Shown here in pieces: positions 1 to 7,631 of a stretch of 15,414 nt of DNA (positions within the stretch are counted from its first letter, which is position 1; each line of letters starts with the position of its first letter). The notes under the pieces were generated by a model, which was not told the DNA's origin, made no database searches, and saw only the letters and a program-made list of their open reading frames with translations. The DNA is from Actinomycetes bacterium (GTDB lineage: Bacteria; Actinomycetota; Acidimicrobiia; Acidimicrobiales; RAAP-2). The stretch is from contig JAJYDR010000046.1 of the NCBI GenBank assembly GCA_021777285.1, forward strand, positions 1 through 15,414, read 5' to 3'. A program made the translations under genes and the position numbers.

Positions 1-65
1 CATGAGGTCCGGAATTAATCCTAGCGGCCGGTACCGGGTGATGCCACGGCCCGTCGCATCGGCGA

Positions 66-71
66 TACGGT
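66..71 (+). promoter_or_regulatory. Putative -10 element for the secreted repeat protein
   Basis: TACGGT fits the TAnnnT pattern seen before many genes here. The expected transcription start lies near base 78, which would give a leader of about 40 bases carrying the GAGAGGG ribosome site at 105-111. An alternative is a leaderless message starting at an in-frame GTG at 76. No convincing -35 element is visible. Confidence 0.4.
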
Positions 72-117
72 GACGGTGACCTGTTCTTCGGGACCGCTAC
101 TGATGAGAGGGACGGTT

Positions 118-1797
118 GTGAGAATCCGGGGTGGCGCTGCGAACCAATCGGTGGTACGTCGGCTCGCGCTGAGCGGCGCCCTGCTCCTCGCGTGGCCCGC
201 GAGTGCGGCGGCCGGTACCAGCCCGTCGCTCGTGCGCATCGCCACCGCCCTCAACAACGGTGGCGCGGCGATGACGACCGCAGTGAGCTGTCCCGCGCAA
301 GGAGCGTGCGCGGCGGGTGGGTTCTACACGGACGCGACCCACAATCATGAGGCCTTCATCGTGAGCCAGATTGACGGTGTGTGGGGTGCCCCTCAGGAGG
401 TCGCCACCGCCTACAACCTCGGTGGTGAAGCATCCGTGAATTCGATCAGTTGCGCGGCGGTGAACAGTTGTGTGGCCGTCGGTTTCTACACGGACGCCGC
501 CCAGCACCACCAGGCCTTCATCGTTGAGGAGACCAACGGTACCTGGGGCGCTACCCAGAGTGTCGCCACTGCGCTCAACGTCGGTGGTGACGCGGTCGCG
601 ACCGCAGTGAGTTGCGCCGCCGCGGGAAGCTGTGTGGTGGGCGGACGTTTCGAGGATTCATCCCAGGCGCGACACGCGTTCATCGCCGAAGAGACCAGCG
701 GGACGTGGCGCAACGCCGTTGAGATTGCCGGTGGTCTCGACGCGGGGGGCGCCGGACTCGTAGCCTCTGTGAACTGCGCGGCGGTCGGTGCGTGCGCGCT
801 CGCCGGTCAGTACGCGCCGCGCATCCACCAGACCCAGGCGTTCGTAATGTCTGAGACCAACGGCGTCTGGAGCAAACCCCAGGAGGTAGCGGGAACGCTC
901 AACGTGGGATTCGACGCCACCATCGGCGAGGTCGCCTGTCCCGCCGCCGGTAACTGTGCGGTGGGTGGATCATTCGAGACATCCGCGCACACCACCCAAC
1001 CGTTCGTGGTCACACAGACTGGGGGCCACTGGGGCGCACCGGTCGCGTTGACCTCGCACATCCGTGGGAGCGCGAACGCGAACATCACCGCACTGAGTTG
1101 TGCCGGGGTGGGTTCCTGCAACGCCGCTGGCAACTACACCACGTCCACGGGCGCCACGTTAAGCTTCGTCGCCACTCAGACCGCAACGTCCTGGGGGCCC
1201 GAGCTGCCCGTCGTAGCGGAGTTACGCTCACCCACCGGCGCCTACGTAGCGGTCACGGGCTCAGCGGTGCAGTCCCTCGCCTGCCCGGCCGCCGGGCGCT
1301 GCGAGATCGGCGGACAGGTCTCCACGGGACCGACGGGGGATCAGGCCTTCGTCGCGGTCGAACAACCGACCGGCTGGGGCATCGCCCAGCCGATCGCGCC
1401 AGGCCAGAACGTCGGTCACGACGCCACCGTGCTCTCGCTCAGCTGTGCGGCGCCGGGCGCGTGCGTCGCCGGTGGTCGTTTCACCGACGCCGCGAGCCAC
1501 TACCAGGCATTCGTCTCGACCGGATTCACCGCGGTGGCACCACCGCTACGCGTCGCCGCGCTTCGCGGCAGCGTGCCAGCTACGGGGGCCGCCATGCTCG
1601 TGGTGACCGGTTCAGGATTCTCCACTGGTCTCACGCTCAAGATTGCCGAACCCGGGGCCAGCGGGCAACTCGTATCCGTGACCCCGACGAGGCTGGTGGT
1701 TCGACTACGGGTCAGCGTCCACCTCCCCGGGCGCCACGTCCTCACAATCGTTGAGCCCGGGCAACCCCCGGTCCGCGTCATCTACGTGCAGCGCTGA
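118..1797 (+). CDS. Secreted eight-repeat (CX5C) protein with C-terminal TIG-like domain
   Basis: This is probably an exported or surface protein; its ligand or activity is unknown. With GTG at 118 the protein has 559 residues. That start follows GAGAGGG (105-111) by six bases and places a twin-Arg-free signal peptide at residues 1-32 (VVRR, a hydrophobic LALSGALLLAW core, cleavage near ASAAA). In-frame starts at 70, 76 and 103 are possible. Residues about 39-475 hold eight repeats of about 54 residues. Each has a CX5C pair (SCxxxGxC), then GGxYxD, then QAFI and a G-W pair, as in HAF-type or propeller-like repeats. Residues about 485-559 resemble an IPT/TIG immunoglobulin-like domain (VVTGSGFSTG, then VTPTRLVVRL). 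Eight four-stranded units suggest a beta-propeller with one disulfide per blade; this is inference. The gene ends exactly where the convergent aldo/keto reductase ends, with no terminator visible. Confidence 0.8.
   Translation: MRIRGGAANQSVVRRLALSGALLLAWPASAAAGTSPSLVRIATALNNGGAAMTTAVSCPAQGACAAGGFYTDATHNHEAFIVSQIDGVWGAPQEVATAYNLGGEASVNSISCAAVNSCVAVGFYTDAAQHHQAFIVEETNGTWGATQSVATALNVGGDAVATAVSCAAAGSCVVGGRFEDSSQARHAFIAEETSGTWRNAVEIAGGLDAGGAGLVASVNCAAVGACALAGQYAPRIHQTQAFVMSETNGVWSKPQEVAGTLNVGFDATIGEVACPAAGNCAVGGSFETSAHTTQPFVVTQTGGHWGAPVALTSHIRGSANANITALSCAGVGSCNAAGNYTTSTGATLSFVATQTATSWGPELPVVAELRSPTGAYVAVTGSAVQSLACPAAGRCEIGGQVSTGPTGDQAFVAVEQPTGWGIAQPIAPGQNVGHDATVLSLSCAAPGACVAGGRFTDAASHYQAFVSTGFTAVAPPLRVAALRGSVPATGAAMLVVTGSGFSTGLTLKIAEPGASGQLVSVTPTRLVVRLRVSVHLPGRHVLTIVEPGQPPVRVIYVQR
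232..1542 (+). repeat. Eight degenerate in-frame repeats of about 160 bp
   Basis: The coding sequence is built of eight tandem units, each about 54 codons and slightly longer in unit 7. Each unit encodes a core like LNxGGxAxxxxVSCAAxG, a second Cys six residues after the first, and then QAFI-xxETNGTW. Units 1-3 are most alike and units 6-7 most diverged. The units differ at many synonymous sites, so this looks like old duplication rather than recent expansion. Confidence 0.8.
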
Positions 1798-2769
<972 letters not shown>

Positions 2770-2775
2770 GTCCGC

Positions 2776-2781
2776 ACCCTA
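2776..2781 (-). promoter_or_regulatory. Putative leaderless -10 element of the aldo/keto reductase gene
   Basis: Read on the minus strand, TAGGGT is followed by six bases and then the ATG. There is no Shine-Dalgarno sequence. The spacing matches the other TAnnnT-N6/7-start arrangements in this window. Confidence 0.5.
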
Positions 2782-2801
2782 CCGGTCGGCGCTTCAGCGC
2801 G

Positions 2802-3170
2802 TCATCGCGACCGAGGTCGACAGGCCAGGGCGCCGGGCAACCGGTGTCGGAACCGGGCGACCAGCCGATAGAGCGGCTCGGCGAGCCACGGCAGCGGCCG
2901 GCGCATCGCGATGCGCCCGAGCACCCGCCACGGCGACGTCGTCGCGGCGAGGGCTCGCGCGGCGGCCGCGGCCCCGCGATAATTGGCGCTTGGCTCGACC
3001 CACCACACGCTCGACGCAACATCGTCCGCGCTCAGGCGGTCGGACTGACCGAGGAAGTCGGTGCCGCGCACCGCGATGACGTCGGGGCCCCAACGGTCGA
3101 CACACCAGTCGGCGCAGCGCTGGCAAAATCCGCAGTCACCGTCGTAGACCAGATACGTCGTGTCAGCCAC
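2802..3170 (-). CDS. DCC-family thiol-disulfide oxidoreductase-like protein (DUF393)
   Basis: This small protein of 122 residues begins with the family signature YDGDCGFC near residues 9-16. Cysteines at 13, 16, 19 and 23 form a CXXCXXCX3C cluster. The family is predicted to have a thioredoxin-like fold and thiol redox activity; its physiological substrate is not known. The C-terminal half (WRVLGRI to LYRLVARFRHRLPG) matches the usual amphipathic end of the family. The GTG start (3168-3170) is preceded by TAAATT plus six bases, which favours leaderless expression. The gene is divergent from the MFS exporter, and the two -10 elements lie only ten bases apart. Confidence 0.85.
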   Translation of the reverse strand: MADTTYLVYDGDCGFCQRCADWCVDRWGPDVIAVRGTDFLGQSDRLSADDVASSVWWVEPSANYRGAAAAARALAATTSPWRVLGRIAMRRPLPWLAEPLYRLVARFRHRLPGALACRPRSR

Positions 3171-3176
3171 GCGCGC

Positions 3177-3182
3177 AATTTA
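3177..3182 (-). promoter_or_regulatory. Putative leaderless -10 element of the DCC-family gene
   Basis: On the minus strand TAAATT is followed by GCGCGC and then the GTG start. No Shine-Dalgarno sequence is present. Confidence 0.5.
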
Positions 3183-3191
3183 CCTGCCACG

Positions 3192-3197
3192 TAGCGT
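3192..3197 (+). promoter_or_regulatory. Putative leaderless -10 element of the MFS exporter
   Basis: TAGCGT lies seven bases before the ATG at 3205 and there is no Shine-Dalgarno site. It sits ten bases from the oppositely oriented -10 element of the DCC gene, so the two promoters are likely to compete for RNA polymerase. Confidence 0.5.
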
Positions 3198-3204
3198 GTG
3201 TGGA

Positions 3205-4431
3205 ATGTCGCGCCGTCTAGCCATGCTCGAGCTCTTCGGCCACCGCGAACCGCGCTTGCTCGTGACCGGTCAGACCATCTCGATGTTCGGAGACGGCGTC
3301 GCCAACGTCGCGCTCACCCTGCTCGTCCTGGACACCACCCATTCGGTCGCCAAGCTCGCCTGGTTCGCGACGGCGCGAATGACGCCACTCGTACTGCTGC
3401 TCCTGGTCGGTGGCGCGATCGTCGACCGACACGCCCGGCGCACCCTGCTCTTGATCTCAGATCTGGCCCGCGGCGCGCTGACCGGCGGGCTCGTGGTCCT
3501 GCTCGCCACCGGATCGCTCCGTTTCTGGCAACTGCTCGTCTTCGCCATCCTCTTTGGCACCTTCGACGCGATCTTCACGCCCGCCATGAGCGCGATGACC
3601 CCCGAGATCGTTCCCGAGCACCTGCTCGGCGCGATGAATGCGGTGCGACCGCTCTCGAACAATGTGGTCGGCGGCATAATCGGACCGGCCGTCGGCGGCC
3701 TCGTCGCTGCGTGGAGCACCACCGCCGCCATGGCCATCGATACCGCGACATTCGTCGCGAGTGCGGTGGCCCTCGTGCTCATGCGTCCGACTCCCAAACC
3801 GACTCGGGTCGCGGCGAGCACCATGATCCACGAGATCAAAGAGGGCGTCGGCTACGTCCGTGCCACCAACTGGATCTGGACGACGCTCACCGCGGTGACC
3901 CTGGGCAACGCCCTGCTCTTTACACCGATGAACGTCCTGATCCCGTTCTTCTTGCGCCATAACCTGCACGCGGCCAAGGTGACCGTCGGCTACTTCTTCG
4001 CGGCCTACGGCCTAGCCGGCGGTATCGGGGCGCTGGTGTCGGGGAGTCTCGCGATCCCGCGACGACGGATCCGCGCGATGTGGATAGCCTGGACCGCCGC
4101 CAATAGCGTGCTGCTCGTCTTCGGTCTCGTAACACACAGCTGGGAGGTCTTCTTGGTGCCACTGGTCACCGCGCCGGGGATCATCTATGGCAACGTGGTC
4201 TGGGAGTCGATGCTCCAAGCCGTGGTGCCACGCGAGCTACTCGGCCGGGTGTCATCGGTGGACTGGTTCGTTTCGCTCGGCCTTGCGCCCGTGGGACTCG
4301 TCTTCGCCGGCTACGTCAGTTCCCTCGTCGGTGTTCGGGTCTATTTCGTCGGGGCGGCCATCGTCTCGACCGTGCCCGGTCTCATCATCTTGGCCTCCAA
4401 GCGCATCAACGCGGTCGACGCCGGACGTTGA
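3205..4431 (+). CDS. MFS transporter, probable exporter of the MFS_3/EntS type
   Basis: This is an inner-membrane secondary transporter, likely a proton-driven drug or metabolite exporter; the substrate is unknown. The ATG at 3205 gives 408 residues and is preferred over an upstream GTG (3160) because the TAGCGT hexamer lies seven bases before it. About 11-12 hydrophobic segments are evident. The loop after the second segment carries the MFS motif A-like stretch GGAIVDRHARR (Asp-Arg and Arg-Arg present). The MSAMTPEIVP...LLGAMNAVRPLSNNVVGGIIGPAVGG region is typical of the EntS/MFS_3 group, and its second-half counterpart is QAVVPRELLGRVSSVDWF. The 3' end overlaps by 26 bases the end of the small minus-strand gene at 4406-4726. 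Confidence 0.9.
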   Translation: MSRRLAMLELFGHREPRLLVTGQTISMFGDGVANVALTLLVLDTTHSVAKLAWFATARMTPLVLLLLVGGAIVDRHARRTLLLISDLARGALTGGLVVLLATGSLRFWQLLVFAILFGTFDAIFTPAMSAMTPEIVPEHLLGAMNAVRPLSNNVVGGIIGPAVGGLVAAWSTTAAMAIDTATFVASAVALVLMRPTPKPTRVAASTMIHEIKEGVGYVRATNWIWTTLTAVTLGNALLFTPMNVLIPFFLRHNLHAAKVTVGYFFAAYGLAGGIGALVSGSLAIPRRRIRAMWIAWTAANSVLLVFGLVTHSWEVFLVPLVTAPGIIYGNVVWESMLQAVVPRELLGRVSSVDWFVSLGLAPVGLVFAGYVSSLVGVRVYFVGAAIVSTVPGLIILASKRINAVDAGR

Positions 4432-4726
4432 GCGAGAGCTGGGGAGCGTTGTAGAGCGAGTGGCCCGCCACGCGCGAGCCACGCTTCGCCGCAACCGGAT
4501 AGATGAGTTCCGGTCGAAACGACCGACCCCGCCCCTCCCCCGGGCGCCCGCCTCGGACCTCAATCCACTCATCACCGGTCTCTTCGTTGCGACCGTGGGC
4601 AACGAACACCCACTGCTGGCGCAACTCCTTGGGCGAATTGACGACCACCGGGTCACCCTCGACGAGACCGGCCCAGGTCCGGACCCGAACGATCCTCGCG
4701 CCGCGCTGTGCGCCCTCACGTTCCAC
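4406..4726 (-). CDS. Small conserved-looking protein of unknown function
   Basis: I cannot name this 106-residue protein with certainty. I judge it real because its core (about residues 16-78) reads as a compact beta-rich domain: RTWAGLVEGDPVVV, WVFVAHGRNEETGDEWIEV, then GG and GRSFRPELIYP. Similar small actinobacterial proteins with a W-x-GL..GDPV start and an RSFxPExI end are familiar to me, possibly the DUF7246 type. The overlapping plus-strand frames have compositions typical of shadows. The start is GTG with a weak TAGAAC hexamer five bases before it. The C-terminal tail after residue 80 is basic and overlaps the end of the MFS gene. There are no cysteines and no membrane segment. Confidence 0.65.
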   Translation of the reverse strand: MEREGAQRGARIVRVRTWAGLVEGDPVVVNSPKELRQQWVFVAHGRNEETGDEWIEVRGGRPGEGRGRSFRPELIYPVAAKRGSRVAGHSLYNAPQLSLNVRRRPR

Positions 4727-4839
4727 CTACCAGTTCTACCGGACGGCGAAGGGGTGTCGCTGCCCCGCCGGCGACGATGACCGCGACATTCGAGTAACGA
4801 CGGTGCCGGCGCCGGCGCGCCAATGTCACGGCCACGGCC

Positions 4840-4845
4840 TACGGT
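4840..4845 (+). promoter_or_regulatory. Putative leaderless -10 element of the RecB-like nuclease gene
   Basis: TACGGT is followed by exactly six bases and the ATG at 4852. No Shine-Dalgarno sequence is present. The 125 bases between 4727 and 4851 hold nothing else I can support apart from a GC-rich palindrome at 4805-4816. Confidence 0.5.
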
Positions 4846-4851
4846 GACGCT

Positions 4852-5652
4852 ATGAGTTTCGATCAGCCCCTGCCCAGCGCCCTCTCACCCTCCAGGCTGC
4901 AGGACTTTCGGGCCTGCCCCCGTCGGTTCCAGTACTCAGCGGTCGAGCGGATCCCCCAGCCCGCGACCTACGCCACCACCAAGGGCCGCCTCGTCCACTG
5001 GGTTCTCGAGCAGTTGTACCGCATGGACGCCGAGGAGCGAACCGAGGAGGCGGCGCGGGGCTTCGTCGAGCCGGCCGAGGCCGAGATACTCACGACGTCG
5101 GTCCGTGACGACCTCGCCGTCGACGACGCGCTGCTCGCCCGACTACGTCGTGAGGTCCAACGCATCATCGACATCTACTTCACGATGGAGAACCCCCGAC
5201 TCGTCAGCCACGTCGGCGTCGAGCTGCGCGTCAACGTGGAGCTCGACGGCGTGCCAATGCTCGGGATCCTCGACCGGCTCGACCGGCTCGACGACGGCGC
5301 CCTCGTGATCGTGGACTACAAGACGGGGTCCCTACCCAATCGGAACTACGACACCCACACATTCGCCAACGCCGAGCTCTACGCCGCCCTGTGCGAAGCG
5401 AGCATGGGCGAACTCCCGAGGACCATCCAGTTGCTCTACGTCGCCCAGGGAGAAACCATCGAGCGACACGTGACCGAGGTCGTCGTTCGCGCTCGTGCGC
5501 AGTCCGCCGCCGACGCCTGGGCGACGATCGAACAGTTCCACGACGAGGGTGTGTTCCCCGCCAAACCGTCGATGAACACCTGTCGGTTCTGTGCGTACGT
5601 GGATCGTTGTCGCGCGAGCGGCGTCGCCGTGCCAGTGCGAACGAGGCCGTAG
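4852..5652 (+). CDS. RecB-like PD-(D/E)XK nuclease with a four-cysteine Fe-S site
   Basis: This is a predicted stand-alone DNA exonuclease related to the C-terminal nuclease domain of AddB/RecB and to Cas4. The 266 residues contain the full set of expected residues: His49 (GRLVHWVLEQL), Asp141 (motif II, GILDRLD), Asp155 and Lys157 (VIVDYKTG), and a following NAELYAAL helix where the family has QxxxY. Cys22 (RACPRRFQY) and Cys244, Cys247 and Cys253 at the end match the four ligands of the 4Fe-4S cluster that staples the nuclease domain together. Short proteins of this kind are usual in actinobacteria, including mycobacteria. There is no CRISPR array or helicase partner nearby. It is followed after 22 bases by the DsbA-like gene, which has its own -10 element. 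Confidence 0.88.
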   Translation: MSFDQPLPSALSPSRLQDFRACPRRFQYSAVERIPQPATYATTKGRLVHWVLEQLYRMDAEERTEEAARGFVEPAEAEILTTSVRDDLAVDDALLARLRREVQRIIDIYFTMENPRLVSHVGVELRVNVELDGVPMLGILDRLDRLDDGALVIVDYKTGSLPNRNYDTHTFANAELYAALCEASMGELPRTIQLLYVAQGETIERHVTEVVVRARAQSAADAWATIEQFHDEGVFPAKPSMNTCRFCAYVDRCRASGVAVPVRTRP

Positions 5653-5662
5653 AAACGAACTT

Positions 5663-5668
5663 TAGGCT
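5663..5668 (+). promoter_or_regulatory. Putative leaderless -10 element of the DsbA-like gene
   Basis: TAGGCT stands six bases before the GTG at 5675, and no Shine-Dalgarno sequence is visible. Together with the stop codon of the nuclease gene at 5650-5652, it fills the short gap between the two genes. Confidence 0.5.
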
Positions 5669-5674
5669 GGTCCC

Positions 5675-6271
5675 GTGACCGCCTTCGAACTCTCCTTCGA
5701 CTACCGCTGCCCCTTCGCGAAGAACATCCATCTCCACGTCCTCACGGCCCTGCGCGCTGGCGCGGACTTCGACGTCACCTTCGTGCCTTGGACCCTTAGT
5801 CAGGGACACCGCCACGAGGGCGAGCCTGACGTGTGGGACGACCCCGCGCGCGAGTCGGACCTCATCGCGCTCGCCGCGGGTGTCTCGGTGCGCGATCAGC
5901 AACCTGAGCACTTCCTCGCCGCCCACGAGGCACTGTTTCGAGCACGCCACGAGCAGTTCATCCGGCTCGCGAACTTCGACGAGGTCGCCAGGGTGCTCGA
6001 ACCGGCCGGCGTCGATATCGCGATGGTGCGTGAGGACATCGCGTCGCGGCGACCGTACCGGGAGATCAAGACCAGCTACGAGCGCTTCGCTACCGTCGAG
6101 GCCTTCGGGGTACCGACGTTCGTCGTGGGGTCCGACGCCACGTTCGTGCGCTACATGGACCCACCCACGGCCGATGCTGACGCGTCGATCCAACTCATCG
6201 ACTCACTGCTCACCCTGATGGCGCACCAGCCCCAGTTGAACGAGTTCAAGCACACGCGCCTGCCCGCCTGA
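5675..6271 (+). CDS. DsbA-family (FrnE/GST-kappa-like) thioredoxin-fold protein with a single active-site Cys
   Basis: The 198 residues fit the DsbA-like group with an inserted helical domain. Strand 1 leads to DYRCPFAKN, so the usual CXXC is replaced by Cys12-Pro-Phe-Ala. The conserved cis-proline loop is GVPTF (Pro147). Lack of the second cysteine argues against a classic disulfide oxidase. It suggests a role closer to FrnE or 2-hydroxychromene-2-carboxylate isomerase-like proteins, perhaps using glutathione-like or mycothiol-type thiols; that is inference. No signal peptide is present, so the protein should be cytoplasmic. The stop codon lies one base from the stop of the convergent DoxX gene. 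Confidence 0.82.
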   Translation: MTAFELSFDYRCPFAKNIHLHVLTALRAGADFDVTFVPWTLSQGHRHEGEPDVWDDPARESDLIALAAGVSVRDQQPEHFLAAHEALFRARHEQFIRLANFDEVARVLEPAGVDIAMVREDIASRRPYREIKTSYERFATVEAFGVPTFVVGSDATFVRYMDPPTADADASIQLIDSLLTLMAHQPQLNEFKHTRLPA

Positions 6272-6272
6272 A

Positions 6273-6641
6273 TTACTGGAATAGTCGCGTCACCAGCTCG
6301 ACGAGTGCCAGCACACCGAGTCCGAGTGCCGGGCCGTACGCAGCCAACGCGTCACTGCTGCGTCGGTGGACAACCACCGCCCCGATCATTAGCACGACCA
6401 ATCCGGCGGCGGCGACCTCATTGAGTATGGCGAGGAACGACGCGCCCTTGCCCACGAGTCCCACCATGACCGCCACACCGGCGACGATCTCGAGGATGCC
6501 GATGCGCTGGTAGAGCCGCTTGGTAAGTCCGAGGTGCTCGGCCGCGTGGCTCATCGCCGGCGAGAAGAGGACCTTCTGGAGACCCGCGGTAAGAAAGGCG
6601 AGGAACAAGACGATTGACACGACACTGGCTACCGCGGCCAT
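6273..6641 (-). CDS. DoxX-like small membrane protein
   Basis: This is a membrane protein of 122 residues with four hydrophobic segments at about 3-21, 46-64, 68-90 and 101-119. The first helix runs into AGLQKVLFSPAMSHAAEHLGL, and the second into LEIVAGVAVMVGL, both typical of DoxX-like proteins. Relatives have been linked to electron transfer, but no cofactor residue can be read here and the function stays open. I chose the ATG at 6639-6641 because AAAGGAG (6647-6653) precedes it by five bases; the GTG six bases upstream would fall inside that site. It follows the LLM oxidoreductase gene by 24 bases and is probably co-transcribed. Confidence 0.82.
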   Translation of the reverse strand: MAAVASVVSIVLFLAFLTAGLQKVLFSPAMSHAAEHLGLTKRLYQRIGILEIVAGVAVMVGLVGKGASFLAILNEVAAAGLVVLMIGAVVVHRRSSDALAAYGPALGLGVLALVELVTRLFQ

Positions 6642-6646
6642 TACCA

Positions 6647-6653
6647 CTCCTTT
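6647..6653 (-). promoter_or_regulatory. Shine-Dalgarno site of the DoxX-like gene
   Basis: AAAGGAG on the minus strand lies five bases before the ATG at 6641. It decides the start in favour of this ATG over the upstream GTG, and it contrasts with the leaderless genes nearby. Confidence 0.7.
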
Positions 6654-6665
6654 GACCCATCGACT

Positions 6666-7598
6666 CTAACCGGCCGGCGCGGGTCCGTTCGCCTGGCGGC
6701 CGTAGTCGAGTATCGCGTCCAGGGCGGCGTGTCGTTCGTCGGTGGTGCCGACGGCCACCGCCGAGAACTCGGTGACGCCGGCCTCAGCGAGCCCGTGGAG
6801 TTGGTCGATCACGGCATCGTGCGTCCCGATGAGCGCCACGCCGGCGGGGTCGCTCACCCCTTCGCGATCGAGCATCGTCCGGTAGCTCGGTAGCGTCGCG
6901 TAGACCGCAAAGGTCTCGTTGACCATGTCGCGTGCGGTGTTCGGGTCATCGCTCACCACGACCGGCAACGAGCAGATCACGCTCGGCGATGGTCGGCCCG
7001 CAGCACCCGCGGCGGCATCGATCGACGGCCGGATGTGCTCGGCGATAGTGCGCCGTCCGGTCATCCACAGGACGGTGCCGTCGGCGACCGTTCCGGCGAG
7101 GGCGAGCATCTTCGGCCCCAACGCGGCCACGACGAGTCGGGGCGCGGCGACGTCCCTGGGCCCCACCGCACCGGTCGCGGTCGCACTGACCATGTCGCCG
7201 TGAACGTCGACGGGTTCGCCGCGCAGCATCGGGGCAAGCGCGGCGAGATACTCGCGCAAGTACGACGCCGGCCGATCGAAGGCGATTCCCCAGAGTCCCT
7301 CGACGATGACCTGGTGCGAGAGACCAACGCCCAGGGTCAGTCGACCGCCTATGGCGTCTTGGACCGTGCGCGCCTGGGCCGCCAGCATCGAGGGGTGGCG
7401 GGGCTGGACCGGCACGACGGCCGTACCGAAGTCGACGTCGGGTAGCTCGCGGCCGACCACCGCGAGCACCGTGAGAGTATCGGGTCCGAAGATCTGCGAG
7501 GACCACATTGAACGGAACCCCCGGTCGCGCAACCGGCGCGCCCGCTCGACCGATTGATCGACGGTCCCGTCGAGATCAAGGCCAACCCCGATACGCAT
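6666..7598 (-). CDS. LLM-class (luciferase-like) F420-dependent oxidoreductase
   Basis: This is a cytoplasmic TIM-barrel flavin/F420 oxidoreductase of 310 residues; the substrate is unknown. It begins MRIGVGLDLDG and shows family landmarks in order: RDRGFRSMWSSQIFGPD, DFGTAVVPVQPRHPSMLAAQARTV, GRLTLGVGLSH, and a conserved ASYLREYLAALAPML helix followed by the GEPVDVHG loop. The C-terminal half has LALAGTVADGTVLWMTG and LIGTHDAVIDQLHGLAEAGVTEF. It resembles the subfamily known as TIGR03564. The frame is open far upstream but only as a shadow of purK; the ATG at 7596-7598 fits the family N-terminus. Its start region is divergent from purK with 33 bases between, and DoxX follows downstream. Confidence 0.9.
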   Translation of the reverse strand: MRIGVGLDLDGTVDQSVERARRLRDRGFRSMWSSQIFGPDTLTVLAVVGRELPDVDFGTAVVPVQPRHPSMLAAQARTVQDAIGGRLTLGVGLSHQVIVEGLWGIAFDRPASYLREYLAALAPMLRGEPVDVHGDMVSATATGAVGPRDVAAPRLVVAALGPKMLALAGTVADGTVLWMTGRRTIAEHIRPSIDAAAGAAGRPSPSVICSLPVVVSDDPNTARDMVNETFAVYATLPSYRTMLDREGVSDPAGVALIGTHDAVIDQLHGLAEAGVTEFSAVAVGTTDERHAALDAILDYGRQANGPAPAG

Positions 7599-7618
7599 GA
7601 CCGCCCCCGTTCGCCCAC

Positions 7619-7624
7619 TATCGT
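7619..7624 (+). promoter_or_regulatory. Putative leaderless -10 element of purK
   Basis: TATCGT stands seven bases before a GTG at 7632. It also overlaps GATAGT on the other strand, which could serve as the -10 element of the divergent LLM gene. This supports the 7632 start over longer in-frame starts, which would run into the LLM gene. Confidence 0.45.
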
Positions 7625-7631
7625 CGTGCCC

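Noticed and set aside
4805..4816. GC-rich palindrome GCCGGCGCCGGC upstream of the nuclease gene
   Set aside because: It is perfect, but such strings arise easily in GC-rich DNA, there is no T run, and it lies far from the -10 element.
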